This document shows, one piece after another, positions 7,913 to 15,023 of a DNA stretch of 15,023 nt (the first letter of the stretch is position 1; each line of letters opens with the position of its first letter). This stretch comes from Crocinitomix sp. (GTDB lineage Bacteria; Bacteroidota; Bacteroidia; Flavobacteriales_D; Crocinitomicaceae). The stretch spans positions 1-15,023 of the forward strand of contig JADZFJ010000118.1 in the NCBI GenBank assembly GCA_020849935.1, in the 5' to 3' direction. Both the position numbers and the translations under genes were made by a program. Below the pieces are notes generated by a model that saw only the letters and a program-made list of their open reading frames with translations, was not told the DNA's origin and did no database searches.

Positions 7913-8710
7913 TTAAAGCGGCACTATAAAACTCATGGTGTCAGAAGTAAACGCGCCAAAATATCCTACGGCATCTCCGATTAAATTCGTTGGTGGATTA
8001 GCAGGTGCTGCCGAAAAATTATTCGAATTTAAATTATTGGACAAACCAACAATGTAATCGTAATTGGCCTTATCCACTGAAATTAGTTCGACTAAGACCG
8101 TGTCCCCTTTTTCTGCAAGGTCGCCGAAGAATTGCGCCTCAAAATATTGTCCATTGATAAAATCATCGTTCCCCCAATAATACCCGCTGTTTTCGGTGCC
8201 ATTGATGAAAATTTTTGCCCAATAGTAATTCTTTTCGTCTGGATTGTCGACTGCGTGAAAGGAGATAATATTTAAGGTGTCACCTTCAGGAATTCCAAAC
8301 GAACCCGTGACAGTAAAACAACTCAGTGAATCAATTTTAGGTTTTATAGGTGCGTAAGAAGAGGCCGTGATGGTGCGGTCAAATGCTTGAACTTCCAAAT
8401 CATACCATTTACCCGGTTCAACTTCAAAATCCATCGCACGATAATACCCATCGCCTTGATGTTCCAAATAAACGATGGTGCCATCCTCTTTGGTTATTTT
8501 AATGGTGCCATCGATGATTCGTTCAAAATCGCCTTGTTGATAGACAGATCCAGTTTTGGAAAGAATCCCATAATTATTTCCTAACCCATCTTTTAAAATA
8601 ATGTCCACCACCAAGGTTTGGTCGGCAGTGTTTAACGGAATCTCAATCACTTTTTGGCAAGCCGACACCAGCAAGCCGGTGGCAAAAAAAAGTATAAAAA
8701 TTCGGTTCAT
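7913..8710 (-). CDS. DUF4249 outer-membrane lipoprotein (second of a tandem pair)
   Basis: A 265-residue lipoprotein. The Met at 8710 was taken as start because it directly opens the lipoprotein signal MNRIFILFFATGLLVSAC, with lipobox LVSAC and Cys18 as the lipidated residue; the frame stays open six codons further to 8728. After the cysteine comes QKVIEIPLN, the motif that typically opens DUF4249 proteins. The rest is predicted beta-rich and ends SFIVPL. DUF4249 members are commonly encoded directly downstream of TonB-dependent receptors of the carboxypeptidase-D-regulatory type, as here, and are presumed surface or periplasm-facing partners of that receptor. Their biochemical role is unknown. 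It is a paralogue of the gene 30 bp upstream (shared VIEIPLN opening, GDTVLVELISVD against KDTVFVELLSMD, NFSAAPANP against PFSASPANP). Confidence 0.85.
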   Translation of the reverse strand: MNRIFILFFATGLLVSACQKVIEIPLNTADQTLVVDIILKDGLGNNYGILSKTGSVYQQGDFERIIDGTIKITKEDGTIVYLEHQGDGYYRAMDFEVEPGKWYDLEVQAFDRTITASSYAPIKPKIDSLSCFTVTGSFGIPEGDTLNIISFHAVDNPDEKNYYWAKIFINGTENSGYYWGNDDFINGQYFEAQFFGDLAEKGDTVLVELISVDKANYDYIVGLSNNLNSNNFSAAPANPPTNLIGDAVGYFGAFTSDTMSFIVPL

Positions 8711-8740
8711 ATAAGCTCTTTCTATCAAAAAACGTTTGTA

Positions 8741-9544
8741 CTATGGAATTATTATTGACATGGTGTCAATCATATAAGTGCTGTAATAACCCAACCCTTG
8801 ACTCATATTTGAAACTGGATTTGCAGGTGAAGCCGAAAATGGTCCCGCGCTCAAATTACTTGAAAGGGTCAATAAATACTTATAAGAAGCTTCGTCCATC
8901 GATAATAACTCCACAAACACCGTATCTTTTGATTTAATGGACGTAGCAAAAAGTGGAGCTGATGCTAATTGACCATTTCCTAACGCATCATCGCCGATGT
9001 AAAAATTTTCGTCTGCAACGCCATTCACCCATGCACTGACACGGTAAAAATTATCTTCATCCACATTATCTACAAAATTATAGAACAATAGATAAGAAGT
9101 ATCGCCCGGTGTTGGTCCAAATCCACCAAATTGTTTAATAAATGTCAACGAATCCAAGGTAGGAACCGTTTTAGAGGTAGATTCGGCAGTAATTTCCAAG
9201 CCTTCTACATTTACATTTAAGGTATATTTATTGTTTGGTGTAACTTGAAAAGTCGGAGAAATATATTTTCCTGCTTGTAAAGGATCTTCGGTAAAAATGG
9301 TTTCTATCCCATCTTTGTCCACCACCTTAACAATTGCCCCAGACAACACCTCAAATCCGCCATCATCGTAAACGCTTCCCGAACGCGACAATAAGACATA
9401 ACTTTCACCTAAAAAGTTGCGCCCTACACCTTCCACCACAATTTGACGATCGGCATCATTTAAGGGAATTTCAATTACTTTTTCGCAAGCAATCATCAAA
9501 AATAATCCTAAAAAAGCCGTGCTTAAAACAAGTCTATTTCTCAT
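8741..9544 (-). CDS. DUF4249 outer-membrane lipoprotein (first of a tandem pair)
   Basis: A 267-residue lipoprotein beginning MRNRLVLSTAFLGLFLMIAC; the lipobox is LMIAC and Cys20 is the predicted lipidation site. EKVIEIPLNDADRQIVVEG follows, the standard DUF4249 opening. Its start codon lies 3 bp after the stop of the TonB-dependent receptor, so the genes are certainly cotranscribed and perhaps translationally coupled. Together with its downstream paralogue it probably works with the receptor at the outer membrane, for example in capturing substrate or in contacting the plug. This role is inferred from gene order only. The C-terminus (DTMSIIIP) mirrors that of the paralogue, so both look intact. 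Confidence 0.87.
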   Translation of the reverse strand: MRNRLVLSTAFLGLFLMIACEKVIEIPLNDADRQIVVEGVGRNFLGESYVLLSRSGSVYDDGGFEVLSGAIVKVVDKDGIETIFTEDPLQAGKYISPTFQVTPNNKYTLNVNVEGLEITAESTSKTVPTLDSLTFIKQFGGFGPTPGDTSYLLFYNFVDNVDEDNFYRVSAWVNGVADENFYIGDDALGNGQLASAPLFATSIKSKDTVFVELLSMDEASYKYLLTLSSNLSAGPFSASPANPVSNMSQGLGYYSTYMIDTMSIIIP

Positions 9545-9547
9545 ATC

Positions 9548-11911
9548 TTAAAAGTTGAAGATGTAAGTAATTGATGGAACAATTTTAAAGAGCGACAATT
9601 GAACCGCTTCTGTTTTTCCAGTTTCAGCATTTTCTCTGAAATCAATTGAAAAGGCGTTTTCACGTGCATAGGCATTGTAAACTGAAAAATTCCAACTTGA
9701 TTCAAATTTTTTAGGTACTTGTGTCACTTTTCCAGTTTCAGCATCTGTAACTGTTTTAAACTTTTTATTCGTTAAGGTTAAACCTAAATCTAAGCGGTGA
9801 TAATCTGGCATTCGGTACCCATTTCGTTCGCTGTATAAATTGACAACTTGCCCTTGGATTTCATATTTTCCACTTGGGAATGTCACAGCGTTACCTGTAT
9901 TGTACACCCACGTAGCAGAAACAGTAATTCGATCCGTTAAATTGTACATCCCAACTATCGCAAAATCGTGTGTTCTGTCTTGTCTTGCAACATACCAATT
10001 GCCATCGTTAATTTGGTCGAATTTTCGCTCTGTACGAGACAAGGTATACGTCACCCAACCCGTAAATTTCCCGCGTCTTTTTTTCAATAAAAACTCAATT
10101 CCATACGCACGACCAATTCCGTAAAGCAATTCACCTTCCACCGCAGGATTCAAGGTCACCTCTGCTCCATCACGGTAATCGATGACCCGTTGCATCCCTT
10201 TATAATAGGTTTCAACAGAGAATTCGAGCATATTGTCATAAAAATTTTGGAAATACCCAATGGCAATTTGATCGGCAATTTCTGGACGAATATTATTACT
10301 TGATGGCACCCAAATATCTGTTGGCAACGAAGATGTTGAATTAGACACCAAGTGCAAAAATTGATAATTTCTAGAATAAGAAGCTTTTAACGAACTGTTT
10401 TCAGTCACGCTGAAGTTTAAACTTGCACGCGGAGCTAAACCGTAGTATGATTTAACAGGCTCCCAACGATCGTATTTTACCGTGTCAGTAACGTTACCAT
10501 CTTCGTCATACGAAAAGATATTCCCAGGCCCAATTTGTGTAAAATTTGAAAAACGAAGACCATAAACCAATTTCCAACGTTTTTTTAAGGTTTGTTCATT
10601 GGATACATACAGCGAAGATTCAAGTGAATACCTATTTTCAATATCATTTAAAGTAAACCCAATGTCTGCCCCTGTTTCAATTTCACCTGGTCTGAAGGTA
10701 TGGTGAATAAAATCACCTCCAAAACTGAGGGTCTTATTAGAGTTGATAAAAAACACAAAATCCTCTTTTATATTGATGTCTTGAATCTCTGAACCAATTT
10801 GAAAGGTTTGATTTCCTGCGCCAAATTTGATTTTGTAGTTGTAATTACTAAAAATGACGGAAGTATTCCCAAAAAGACGTTCGCCATACAAGTGATTCCA
10901 ACGCATGGTTCCTGTTGCATTTCCCCAATCAAAGCCAAACTGATCTGCAAAGCCAAAATTATCTCGACCAAAATAACCTGATATAAAAATTCGGTCATTT
11001 TTTCCCAATTTATAATTGGCTTTTGCATTTAAATCATAAAAATAAAGAATCGAATTTTGTGCTTGTTCGTTGTTGGACAGACGCAAGAAAACATCCGCAT
11101 ACGTTCGTCGTCCAGAAATAATAAAGGCACCTTTGTCTTTTACAATCGGCGCTTCTATTGTCAAACGCGAAGAAATCAGCCCTAACCCCCCACTTGCCGA
11201 GAATTTTTTAAGGTTCCCGTCTTTCATTTTAATGTCCATCACTGAGGATAAACGACCACCGTAACTAGCTGGCGCACCACCTTTGTATAATTTCACATCT
11301 TTTAAGGCATCCGAATTAAAAACAGAAAAGAACCCAAGTAAATGCGAAGCATTGTAAACAGGCGCTTCGTCCAACAGAATTAAATTTTGATCTGCCGATC
11401 CACCACGAACATAAAACCCTGAATTTCCTTCACCTGCCGATTTTACCCCAGGTAATAATTGTAAGGTTTTTAAAATGTCCTTTTCCCCAAAAATTACAGG
11501 GATATTTTCTACATCCTTTACACTGATTTTGTCCACACCCATTTCAGCCGAAGTCACATTTTCATCTAGTTTTTGACCAGTCACTTCCACCACCCCAAAA
11601 ACTCTACCTTCGGCCACCATTTCCATATTCATGGTTTTATTCGAAGTCATTTCAACTGTTTTTACTTGGTTTTCAAACCCAAGCGATTTAAAAGTGATCG
11701 TGTACGTTCCTTTTGGGAGGGTTAATGAATAAAACCCATAATCATTGGTTAAGGCACCAACACCGGGTAATTCGTTCACCAAAACACGCGCTCCAATAAT
11801 ATCTTCGCCGGTGTCACCATCTTTCATACTACCACTCAAGGTGAATTTTTCTTGCGCAAACGAACTTGCTAAAACAAAAAACGAGAGTAAAAGAAATCCT
11901 ATTTTTTTCAT
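9548..11911 (-). CDS. TonB-dependent outer-membrane receptor with N-terminal CarboxypepD-reg-like domain
   Basis: A 787-residue outer-membrane transporter, intact. The Met at 11911 opens the signal peptide MKKIGFLLLSFFVLASSFAQ; an upstream Met six codons earlier (11929) is less likely. Residues about 22-100 form the carboxypeptidase D regulatory-like domain typical of Bacteroidota receptors. The plug spans about 115-230, with FYVRGGSADQNLILLDEAPV at 166-185 and a GGAPASYGGRLSSV stretch at 211-224. The 22-strand barrel follows and ends in ...PSITYIFNF, a terminal aromatic typical of BAM-assembled barrels. It imports an unknown substrate using TonB-ExbBD energy. The plug shape is of the FecA-like class seen beside DUF4249 genes, not of the SusC type, and no SusD gene is present. 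It is the first gene of a three-gene operon. Confidence 0.93.
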   Translation of the reverse strand: MKKIGFLLLSFFVLASSFAQEKFTLSGSMKDGDTGEDIIGARVLVNELPGVGALTNDYGFYSLTLPKGTYTITFKSLGFENQVKTVEMTSNKTMNMEMVAEGRVFGVVEVTGQKLDENVTSAEMGVDKISVKDVENIPVIFGEKDILKTLQLLPGVKSAGEGNSGFYVRGGSADQNLILLDEAPVYNASHLLGFFSVFNSDALKDVKLYKGGAPASYGGRLSSVMDIKMKDGNLKKFSASGGLGLISSRLTIEAPIVKDKGAFIISGRRTYADVFLRLSNNEQAQNSILYFYDLNAKANYKLGKNDRIFISGYFGRDNFGFADQFGFDWGNATGTMRWNHLYGERLFGNTSVIFSNYNYKIKFGAGNQTFQIGSEIQDINIKEDFVFFINSNKTLSFGGDFIHHTFRPGEIETGADIGFTLNDIENRYSLESSLYVSNEQTLKKRWKLVYGLRFSNFTQIGPGNIFSYDEDGNVTDTVKYDRWEPVKSYYGLAPRASLNFSVTENSSLKASYSRNYQFLHLVSNSTSSLPTDIWVPSSNNIRPEIADQIAIGYFQNFYDNMLEFSVETYYKGMQRVIDYRDGAEVTLNPAVEGELLYGIGRAYGIEFLLKKRRGKFTGWVTYTLSRTERKFDQINDGNWYVARQDRTHDFAIVGMYNLTDRITVSATWVYNTGNAVTFPSGKYEIQGQVVNLYSERNGYRMPDYHRLDLGLTLTNKKFKTVTDAETGKVTQVPKKFESSWNFSVYNAYARENAFSIDFRENAETGKTEAVQLSLFKIVPSITYIFNF

Positions 11912-12109
11912 AATTTGAATTTTGAGCATGAGGCCACTAAAAAGTCGTTCCTCAAATCGTTTACAAATTTCGGACTTTAATTTCGGATTAAGTTAATTTT
12001 TCAACAAATAATCTAAATTCCTCTATTAAAGAATTCTTTTATCGGTTGATTGGTTCAAATGCCACCCGTTTTGATTAGTCCGTTCGATGGAGACACATTA
12101 AACATTGTT

Positions 12110-12143
12110 CAAAACTAGCAAACGGTCGACCTCAACTAACAAA
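12110..12143 (-). promoter_or_regulatory. Candidate promoter of the TonB-dependent receptor operon
   Basis: On the minus strand, TTTG (12143-12140) and TAGTTTTG (12117-12110) are 22 bp apart, matching the Bacteroidota promoter consensus at the long end of the allowed spacing. It implies a 5' untranslated region of about 190 bases, which is long. No better match was found nearer to the start. Confidence 0.35.
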
Positions 12144-12203
12144 GTAAAATTGTACCTTCGTTCAAACTGAATTGTATAAGGTTATCTCAAAATTGCTTTA
12201 GCT

Positions 12204-12668
12204 ATGGAAAAGGAATATATCGATTGGATTCACGAATTGAAAATTAAAATTCGTGCTGCACAACTTAAGGCCAATATAGCAGTAAATGAAGAAATGCTAA
12301 TACTTTATTGGGAGATTGGTAAAAGCATTATCGAGAAACAAAATCAATTTGCTTGGGGCAGCAAAATTGTTGAACAAATGGCCAAAGATTTGAAGCGAGA
12401 ACTGCCAGAAACAAATGGTTTTTCAAGAACTAACCTATTTGAAATGCGTAAGTTTTATTTGTTCTACAAGGACAGTAAATTAGTCCACCAGCTTGGTGGA
12501 CAATTAGAACTTACAACCTTAATTACCGAAAATGAAATAGCACAACAAACTGCTAATCAATTGTCCAAAGACAGTATTTTAAGTAAAATTCCTTGGAGGC
12601 ATCACGTCCCTACTTTAAATAAAAATTACGTGCTGTTGTGTGCCACCATATCCCGCTATACGCTATAG
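12204..12668 (+). pseudogene. DUF1016 / YhcG-type protein, truncated after the N-terminal domain
   Basis: The open frame encodes 154 residues. Residues 1-135 match the DUF1016 N-terminal domain (YhcG family): a helical start, LYWEIGKSI, WGSKIVEQMAKDLKRELPET, GFSRTNLFEMRKFY, then the conserved LSKIPWRHHV. Family members are usually around 340-370 residues, with a C-terminal PD-(D/E)xK nuclease-like domain. Here the similarity stops abruptly after HHV (base 12608), and 19 unrelated residues run into a palindromic repeat. The nuclease domain is absent from this window. The gene is therefore a truncated remnant; an active free-standing N-terminal domain is possible but unlikely. YhcG-type proteins are often found in mobile or defence-associated loci. 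A weak promoter-like TACCTTCG occurs at 12153-12160. Confidence 0.75.
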
Positions 12669-12786
12669 TTGTCGCCTTGGCGCATAAGTCAACTAGGCTG
12701 TTTTGCTCATTTCCGCTGGTCATAAGCAAACAACCAGTTAACTAAATGCGCCAAAACGCCAAGCTGCCGCTGCTATCGGGGGTGGT
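12645..12786. repeat. 142-bp imperfect palindrome, copy A
   Basis: This copy aligns without gaps to 14800-14941. Over the core (12666-12786) I count 14 differences in 121 bases; the outer 21 bases are less alike (6 differences). It folds on itself. TTGGCGCAT at 12677-12685 pairs with ATGCGCCAA at 12746-12754. AACTaGGcTGTTTtGC (12691-12706) pairs with GCAAACAACCAGTT (12726-12739), with two bulges and one mismatch, leaving a loop near 12707-12725. A small CGCCTTGGCG hairpin lies within the left arm. The ends resemble inverted repeats (ACCA and TGGT). It lies between two truncated genes. It encodes nothing and is probably a non-autonomous mobile element or a hairpin repeat family. Confidence 0.8.
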
Positions 12787-13030
12787 AATCCTTCTTGCCC
12801 GTCAATTGGGACATGAGCTGTTTGATTTTGGAATTTCTCTTGGCTATCAATTTACCTTTTCGCGCAATAAAAAACTTTGTTTCATGCTAGGTTTAAAACA
12901 TACATTTTTTCCTTATGTGTACGATAAAGGACTTGAATTTTATGATATTCCTAGCTCACCCAGAAATGTTTCAACCTTGACACTTGGAATTGGATTTAAT
13001 TTCACTAAAAAGACAAATCAAATCCCTTAA
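12787..13030 (+). pseudogene. C-terminal remnant of an outer-membrane beta-barrel protein
   Basis: About 80 codons in frame, ending at TAA 13028-13030, begin immediately after palindrome A. The translation contains LFDFGISLGYQFTFSRNK, LCFMLGLKHTFF, and VSTLTLGIGFNF, which are alternating hydrophobic strands of an outer-membrane beta-barrel with an aromatic near the end. A start, signal peptide and the rest of the barrel are missing. The apparent ATG at 12746 lies inside the repeat and would not give an exported protein. It is best read as the 3' end of a porin-like gene (PorT or OMP_b-brl type) cut off at its 5' side. Confidence 0.65.
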
Positions 13031-13104
13031 ATCAGTTTATTTAACTAATTTTAATCAGAAAGATTCCTACATAAGGTGCGACATTTGATTGAAAAGAAAC
13101 AATA

Positions 13105-13680
13105 ATGACCGATTCACATATCCAAATAAATACGTTAGGAATGGCTCATTTTTGCATTCATCATAACGATCCAATTGACATTCTTAGAGAGTACTATTCT
13201 ATTTCAAACTTATCAGAGAAGCAATCAGTAAAAAAAATAGATTGGGACTTTATTTACAAGGAAAACGAAAAAAGCAAGAGATTTATATTACTTACAGACT
13301 TGAACGGCTGGAGTTATATTATATGGACATACTGGGACTTTCAGGAAAATGTGGTTTTAGCCACTGACTTCTCTAAAATACTAAAAACAACAGTAAACTA
13401 TTATTTTGTTGACTCTTATATTGCCACATCAAGATGGGTTTTTGCTAACAATGGTATATTAACACGAGCTTATTTTGAATCTCACGGAAATAAACTATTC
13501 GATTTCGGTACCAATGAAGTTGAATCAGAATTAAGATTGAATATAAAAGAAGTTTTTGTTGAGAGTATTTTTTGGGATTTATACGAAAAGACTTGTCAAT
13601 CGCTTGAACTTGTGAATAGACAAAATAGAAAAGAACTAAAATTGTATACAGGCTTGCTCGAAGATAGGAAAAACAACTGA
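13105..13680 (+). CDS. Uncharacterised 191-residue protein, distantly immunity-like
   Basis: A soluble, aromatic-rich protein with no signal peptide or membrane segment. The start ATG follows an A-rich leader (AAGAAACAATA) and opens MTDSHIQINTLGMAHFCIHH. The central part has the order W-S-Y-I-I, a short acidic stretch, FSKILKTTVNYYFVDSYIAT, then SRWVFANNGILTRAYF and a following glycine. That order (W-[ST]-h-h-h, FS or LS, h-x-F-x-x-x-x, W-h-x-x-x-x-G-x-h-x-R-x-Y) resembles a group of uncharacterised small bacterial proteins thought to be immunity-like, but this is recalled similarity and not a search result. No toxin gene is adjacent. It is AT-rich and sits in the decayed region, so it may have been acquired by transfer. 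Function unknown. Confidence 0.7.
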   Translation: MTDSHIQINTLGMAHFCIHHNDPIDILREYYSISNLSEKQSVKKIDWDFIYKENEKSKRFILLTDLNGWSYIIWTYWDFQENVVLATDFSKILKTTVNYYFVDSYIATSRWVFANNGILTRAYFESHGNKLFDFGTNEVESELRLNIKEVFVESIFWDLYEKTCQSLELVNRQNRKELKLYTGLLEDRKNN

Positions 13681-13811
13681 TGGCAGCTAAGACCTACACA
13701 TTACCCGACATAAAGCCCGCTTCCCCATCAAGGCAAAAATTCAGAATTCAACCAATACCCCCAAAAAATTAAAAACAAAATAATAACTTTGGCTTTGTGT
13801 AACCCACTTAG

Positions 13812-13841
13812 TTGGTCGCATGAAATTGTGACGTATTTTTG
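13812..13841 (+). promoter_or_regulatory. Candidate promoter of the OmpA-domain gene
   Basis: TTG at 13812-13814 and TATTTTTG at 13834-13841 are 19 bp apart, an exact fit to the Bacteroidota consensus (TTG, 17-23 bp, TAnnTTTG). It places transcription start near 13848, about 63 bp before the ATG at 13911. A second TAACTTTG at 13784-13791 lacks a good partner element. Confidence 0.5.
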
Positions 13842-13910
13842 TCCAATCCTACTCTTATCTTAATGGATGGGTTTTTAAACAAAGTCACTATTTTAAAAGC
13901 AAGTTGAAAA

Positions 13911-14774
13911 ATGGAAAATAATAGATTTAAAAATTTATTTCTAGTGCTGTTAGTGATCCTTTTCCTCATCGGCATTCCATATTTACTGTATGCCTTGGGG
14001 TCATTAATCCAAATCAATTCATTCGGCTATATCAATAATTGGTGGATTGTTTTGCTTTTTATCGTTGTACTCATTTCCGTTTTTATCCTGCGGCGCCTAA
14101 ATTTTGACAAATACATGGGCCATTTTTTCCTTTTGCTCCTTACCATTCCCTTTTTTCTCCTTGGCATCAAATTGGGCACAAACTCCCCAATCGACATGGA
14201 TTCTTATGCCTTGCTCGTGGAAAAAGAGAAACAAATCGATCAGTTGGACGCCGAACGCACCAATTTAGAAAACGACTTATTCAATTTAGAAAATCACGCT
14301 GCTCAAAATACAGATTTTAAACGATACGAACTTGTTTTCTTCGAACCCAATCGCGCCGAGCTTTCGGAATACAACAAAAACAAAATTAAGGACTTCATCT
14401 CCACCCAAGAAAATTGCAAATTAAATGTCAACGGATATTCAGACGATTCCGGAAATGAATCAACCAATATGGAAATCTCATTAAAAAGAGCGAACAATGT
14501 AGCCGACTATATCAGGTCTATCAATTTAGAAAATCATACCATCCGTAAGGTTCAAGGGTATGGCCACAGCGACGAATTAACCGCCAATAAAAATGAATTG
14601 TCCCGCGCCATTAACAGAAGAGTCAGCATTGAATTCGTCGAAAAAAATGACATCGTAATTGTATCTGGCAGGATAAGGATTCACGAGGACCTCACCAAAA
14701 CTAGCCACCAACTAAAAGTCCTGAAAGAACAAAGAGACAGCCTGCGAACGCTCATTTTTACGCCTGAAGACTAG
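13911..14774 (+). CDS. Three-TM inner-membrane protein with periplasmic OmpA-like domain
   Basis: A 287-residue protein with three predicted transmembrane helices (about 8-30, 44-61 and 70-88), an acidic coiled-coil stretch (about 100-130), and an OmpA/MotB-type peptidoglycan-binding domain (about 143-243). In that domain FFEPNRAELSE opens the fold, GYSDDSG (175-181) and NRRVSIEF (235-242) carry the Asp and Arg known to hold diaminopimelate, and LKRANNVADYI is the expected helix. An odd number of helices with the N-terminus inside would put the domain in the periplasm. About 44 charged residues follow the domain. OmpA domains usually sit on lipoproteins, barrels or MotB-like one-TM proteins, so three helices are unusual. 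It stands alone with its own promoter-like sequence. It could anchor an inner-membrane complex to the wall; its partner is unknown. Confidence 0.8.
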   Translation: MENNRFKNLFLVLLVILFLIGIPYLLYALGSLIQINSFGYINNWWIVLLFIVVLISVFILRRLNFDKYMGHFFLLLLTIPFFLLGIKLGTNSPIDMDSYALLVEKEKQIDQLDAERTNLENDLFNLENHAAQNTDFKRYELVFFEPNRAELSEYNKNKIKDFISTQENCKLNVNGYSDDSGNESTNMEISLKRANNVADYIRSINLENHTIRKVQGYGHSDELTANKNELSRAINRRVSIEFVEKNDIVIVSGRIRIHEDLTKTSHQLKVLKEQRDSLRTLIFTPED

Positions 14775-14799
14775 TTTTACTTCTGTTTTTTTTATCAGA

Positions 14800-14941
14800 A
14801 CCTAATCCTGCTTTTCGCTTTAGTTGCCGCTTCGGCGCATAAGGCAACTAGGCTGTTTTGCCCGTTTCCGCTGGTCACATGCAAACAACCAGTTGGCTAA
14901 ATGCGCCAAAACCCCAAGCTGCCGCTGCAATCAGGGGTAGT
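14800..14941. repeat. 142-bp imperfect palindrome, copy B
   Basis: This copy pairs with copy A at a constant offset of 2155 bases, with no insertions or deletions. GGCGCAT (14834-14840) pairs with ATGCGCC (14901-14907), and GCAAACAACCAGTT pairs with the upstream AACTaGGcTGTTTtGC as in copy A. Here the first arm also contains TAGTTGCC and GGCAACTA flanking a CGC-TTCG-GCG mini-hairpin. It starts 25 bp after the OmpA-domain stop codon and could serve as its transcription terminator. The remaining sequence to the window end (14942-15023) is AT-rich and shows no gene. Confidence 0.8.
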
Positions 14942-15023
14942 TTTTTCACAAAATATTCAATTCCTATTATTTTGAATTTGTCTCCTTTTGCATGTTATGT
15001 GTCTGTAAAAATTAATATCTTAG

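Noticed and set aside
9548..11911. SusC-type glycan receptor
   Set aside because: No SusD gene follows; the downstream partners are DUF4249 lipoproteins and the length is shorter than typical SusC.
12746..12786. ATG inside palindrome A as start of the barrel protein
   Set aside because: It would put repeat sequence at the N-terminus with no signal peptide, so the barrel part is read as a 3' remnant.
12645..12790. Integron attC site
   Set aside because: Size and folding fit, but there are no RYYYAAC and GTTRRRY ends at the palindrome borders and no integrase in the window.
13681..13830. Third degenerate palindrome copy
   Set aside because: Short matches (GGCAGCT near 13682 and CTTAGTTGGTCGCATGAA near 13808) recall the repeat, but they are too short and out of order to support.

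Overview
The window looks like a chromosomal segment of a Bacteroidota, most likely Flavobacteriales. It is AT-rich. One large secreted protein ends in a C-terminal domain of the Por secretion (type IX, T9SS) type. There is a TonB-dependent receptor followed by DUF4249 lipoproteins. Start codons lack clear Shine-Dalgarno sequences, and several starts are preceded by TAnnTTTG motifs, the Bacteroidota -7 element. The exact genus cannot be read from the sequence.

Layout. (1) At the left edge, on the minus strand, is the 5' part of mraZ, normally the first gene of the division and cell wall cluster. Its upstream region holds two pairs of GTGGK pentamers at 10-bp spacing, which resemble MraZ operator boxes. 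(2) Divergent from it is a 1393-residue secreted M4 (thermolysin-like) metallopeptidase. Its order is propeptide, catalytic domain, PKD, CUB, PKD, Ig-like, beta-sandwich, three 76-residue cysteine-containing repeats and a T9SS C-terminal domain. A strong intrinsic terminator follows. (3) Next is a two-gene operon of a VWA-domain protein with a MIDAS motif and a MoxR/Mg-chelatase-like AAA+ ATPase. The two probably form a chelatase-like or chaperone-like pair with an unknown client. (4) Converging on it, with only 3 bp between stop codons, is a minus-strand operon of a TonB-dependent receptor and two tandem paralogous DUF4249 lipoproteins, probably an outer-membrane uptake system of unknown substrate.

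(5) From about 12.2 kb to the right end is an accessory, decaying region. It holds a DUF1016/YhcG-type gene cut after its N-terminal domain, the 3' remnant of an outer-membrane beta-barrel gene, a 191-residue protein distantly like uncharacterised immunity-type proteins, and a three-TM protein with a periplasmic OmpA-like domain. Two copies of a 142-bp imperfect palindrome (12645-12786 and 14800-14941) lie in this region. They align without gaps, about 88% identical over the 121-bp core. The first copy sits exactly between the two truncated genes and the second lies just after the OmpA-like gene. This palindromic element is the least explained structure in the window.

No tRNA, rRNA, CRISPR array or transposase gene was recognised.
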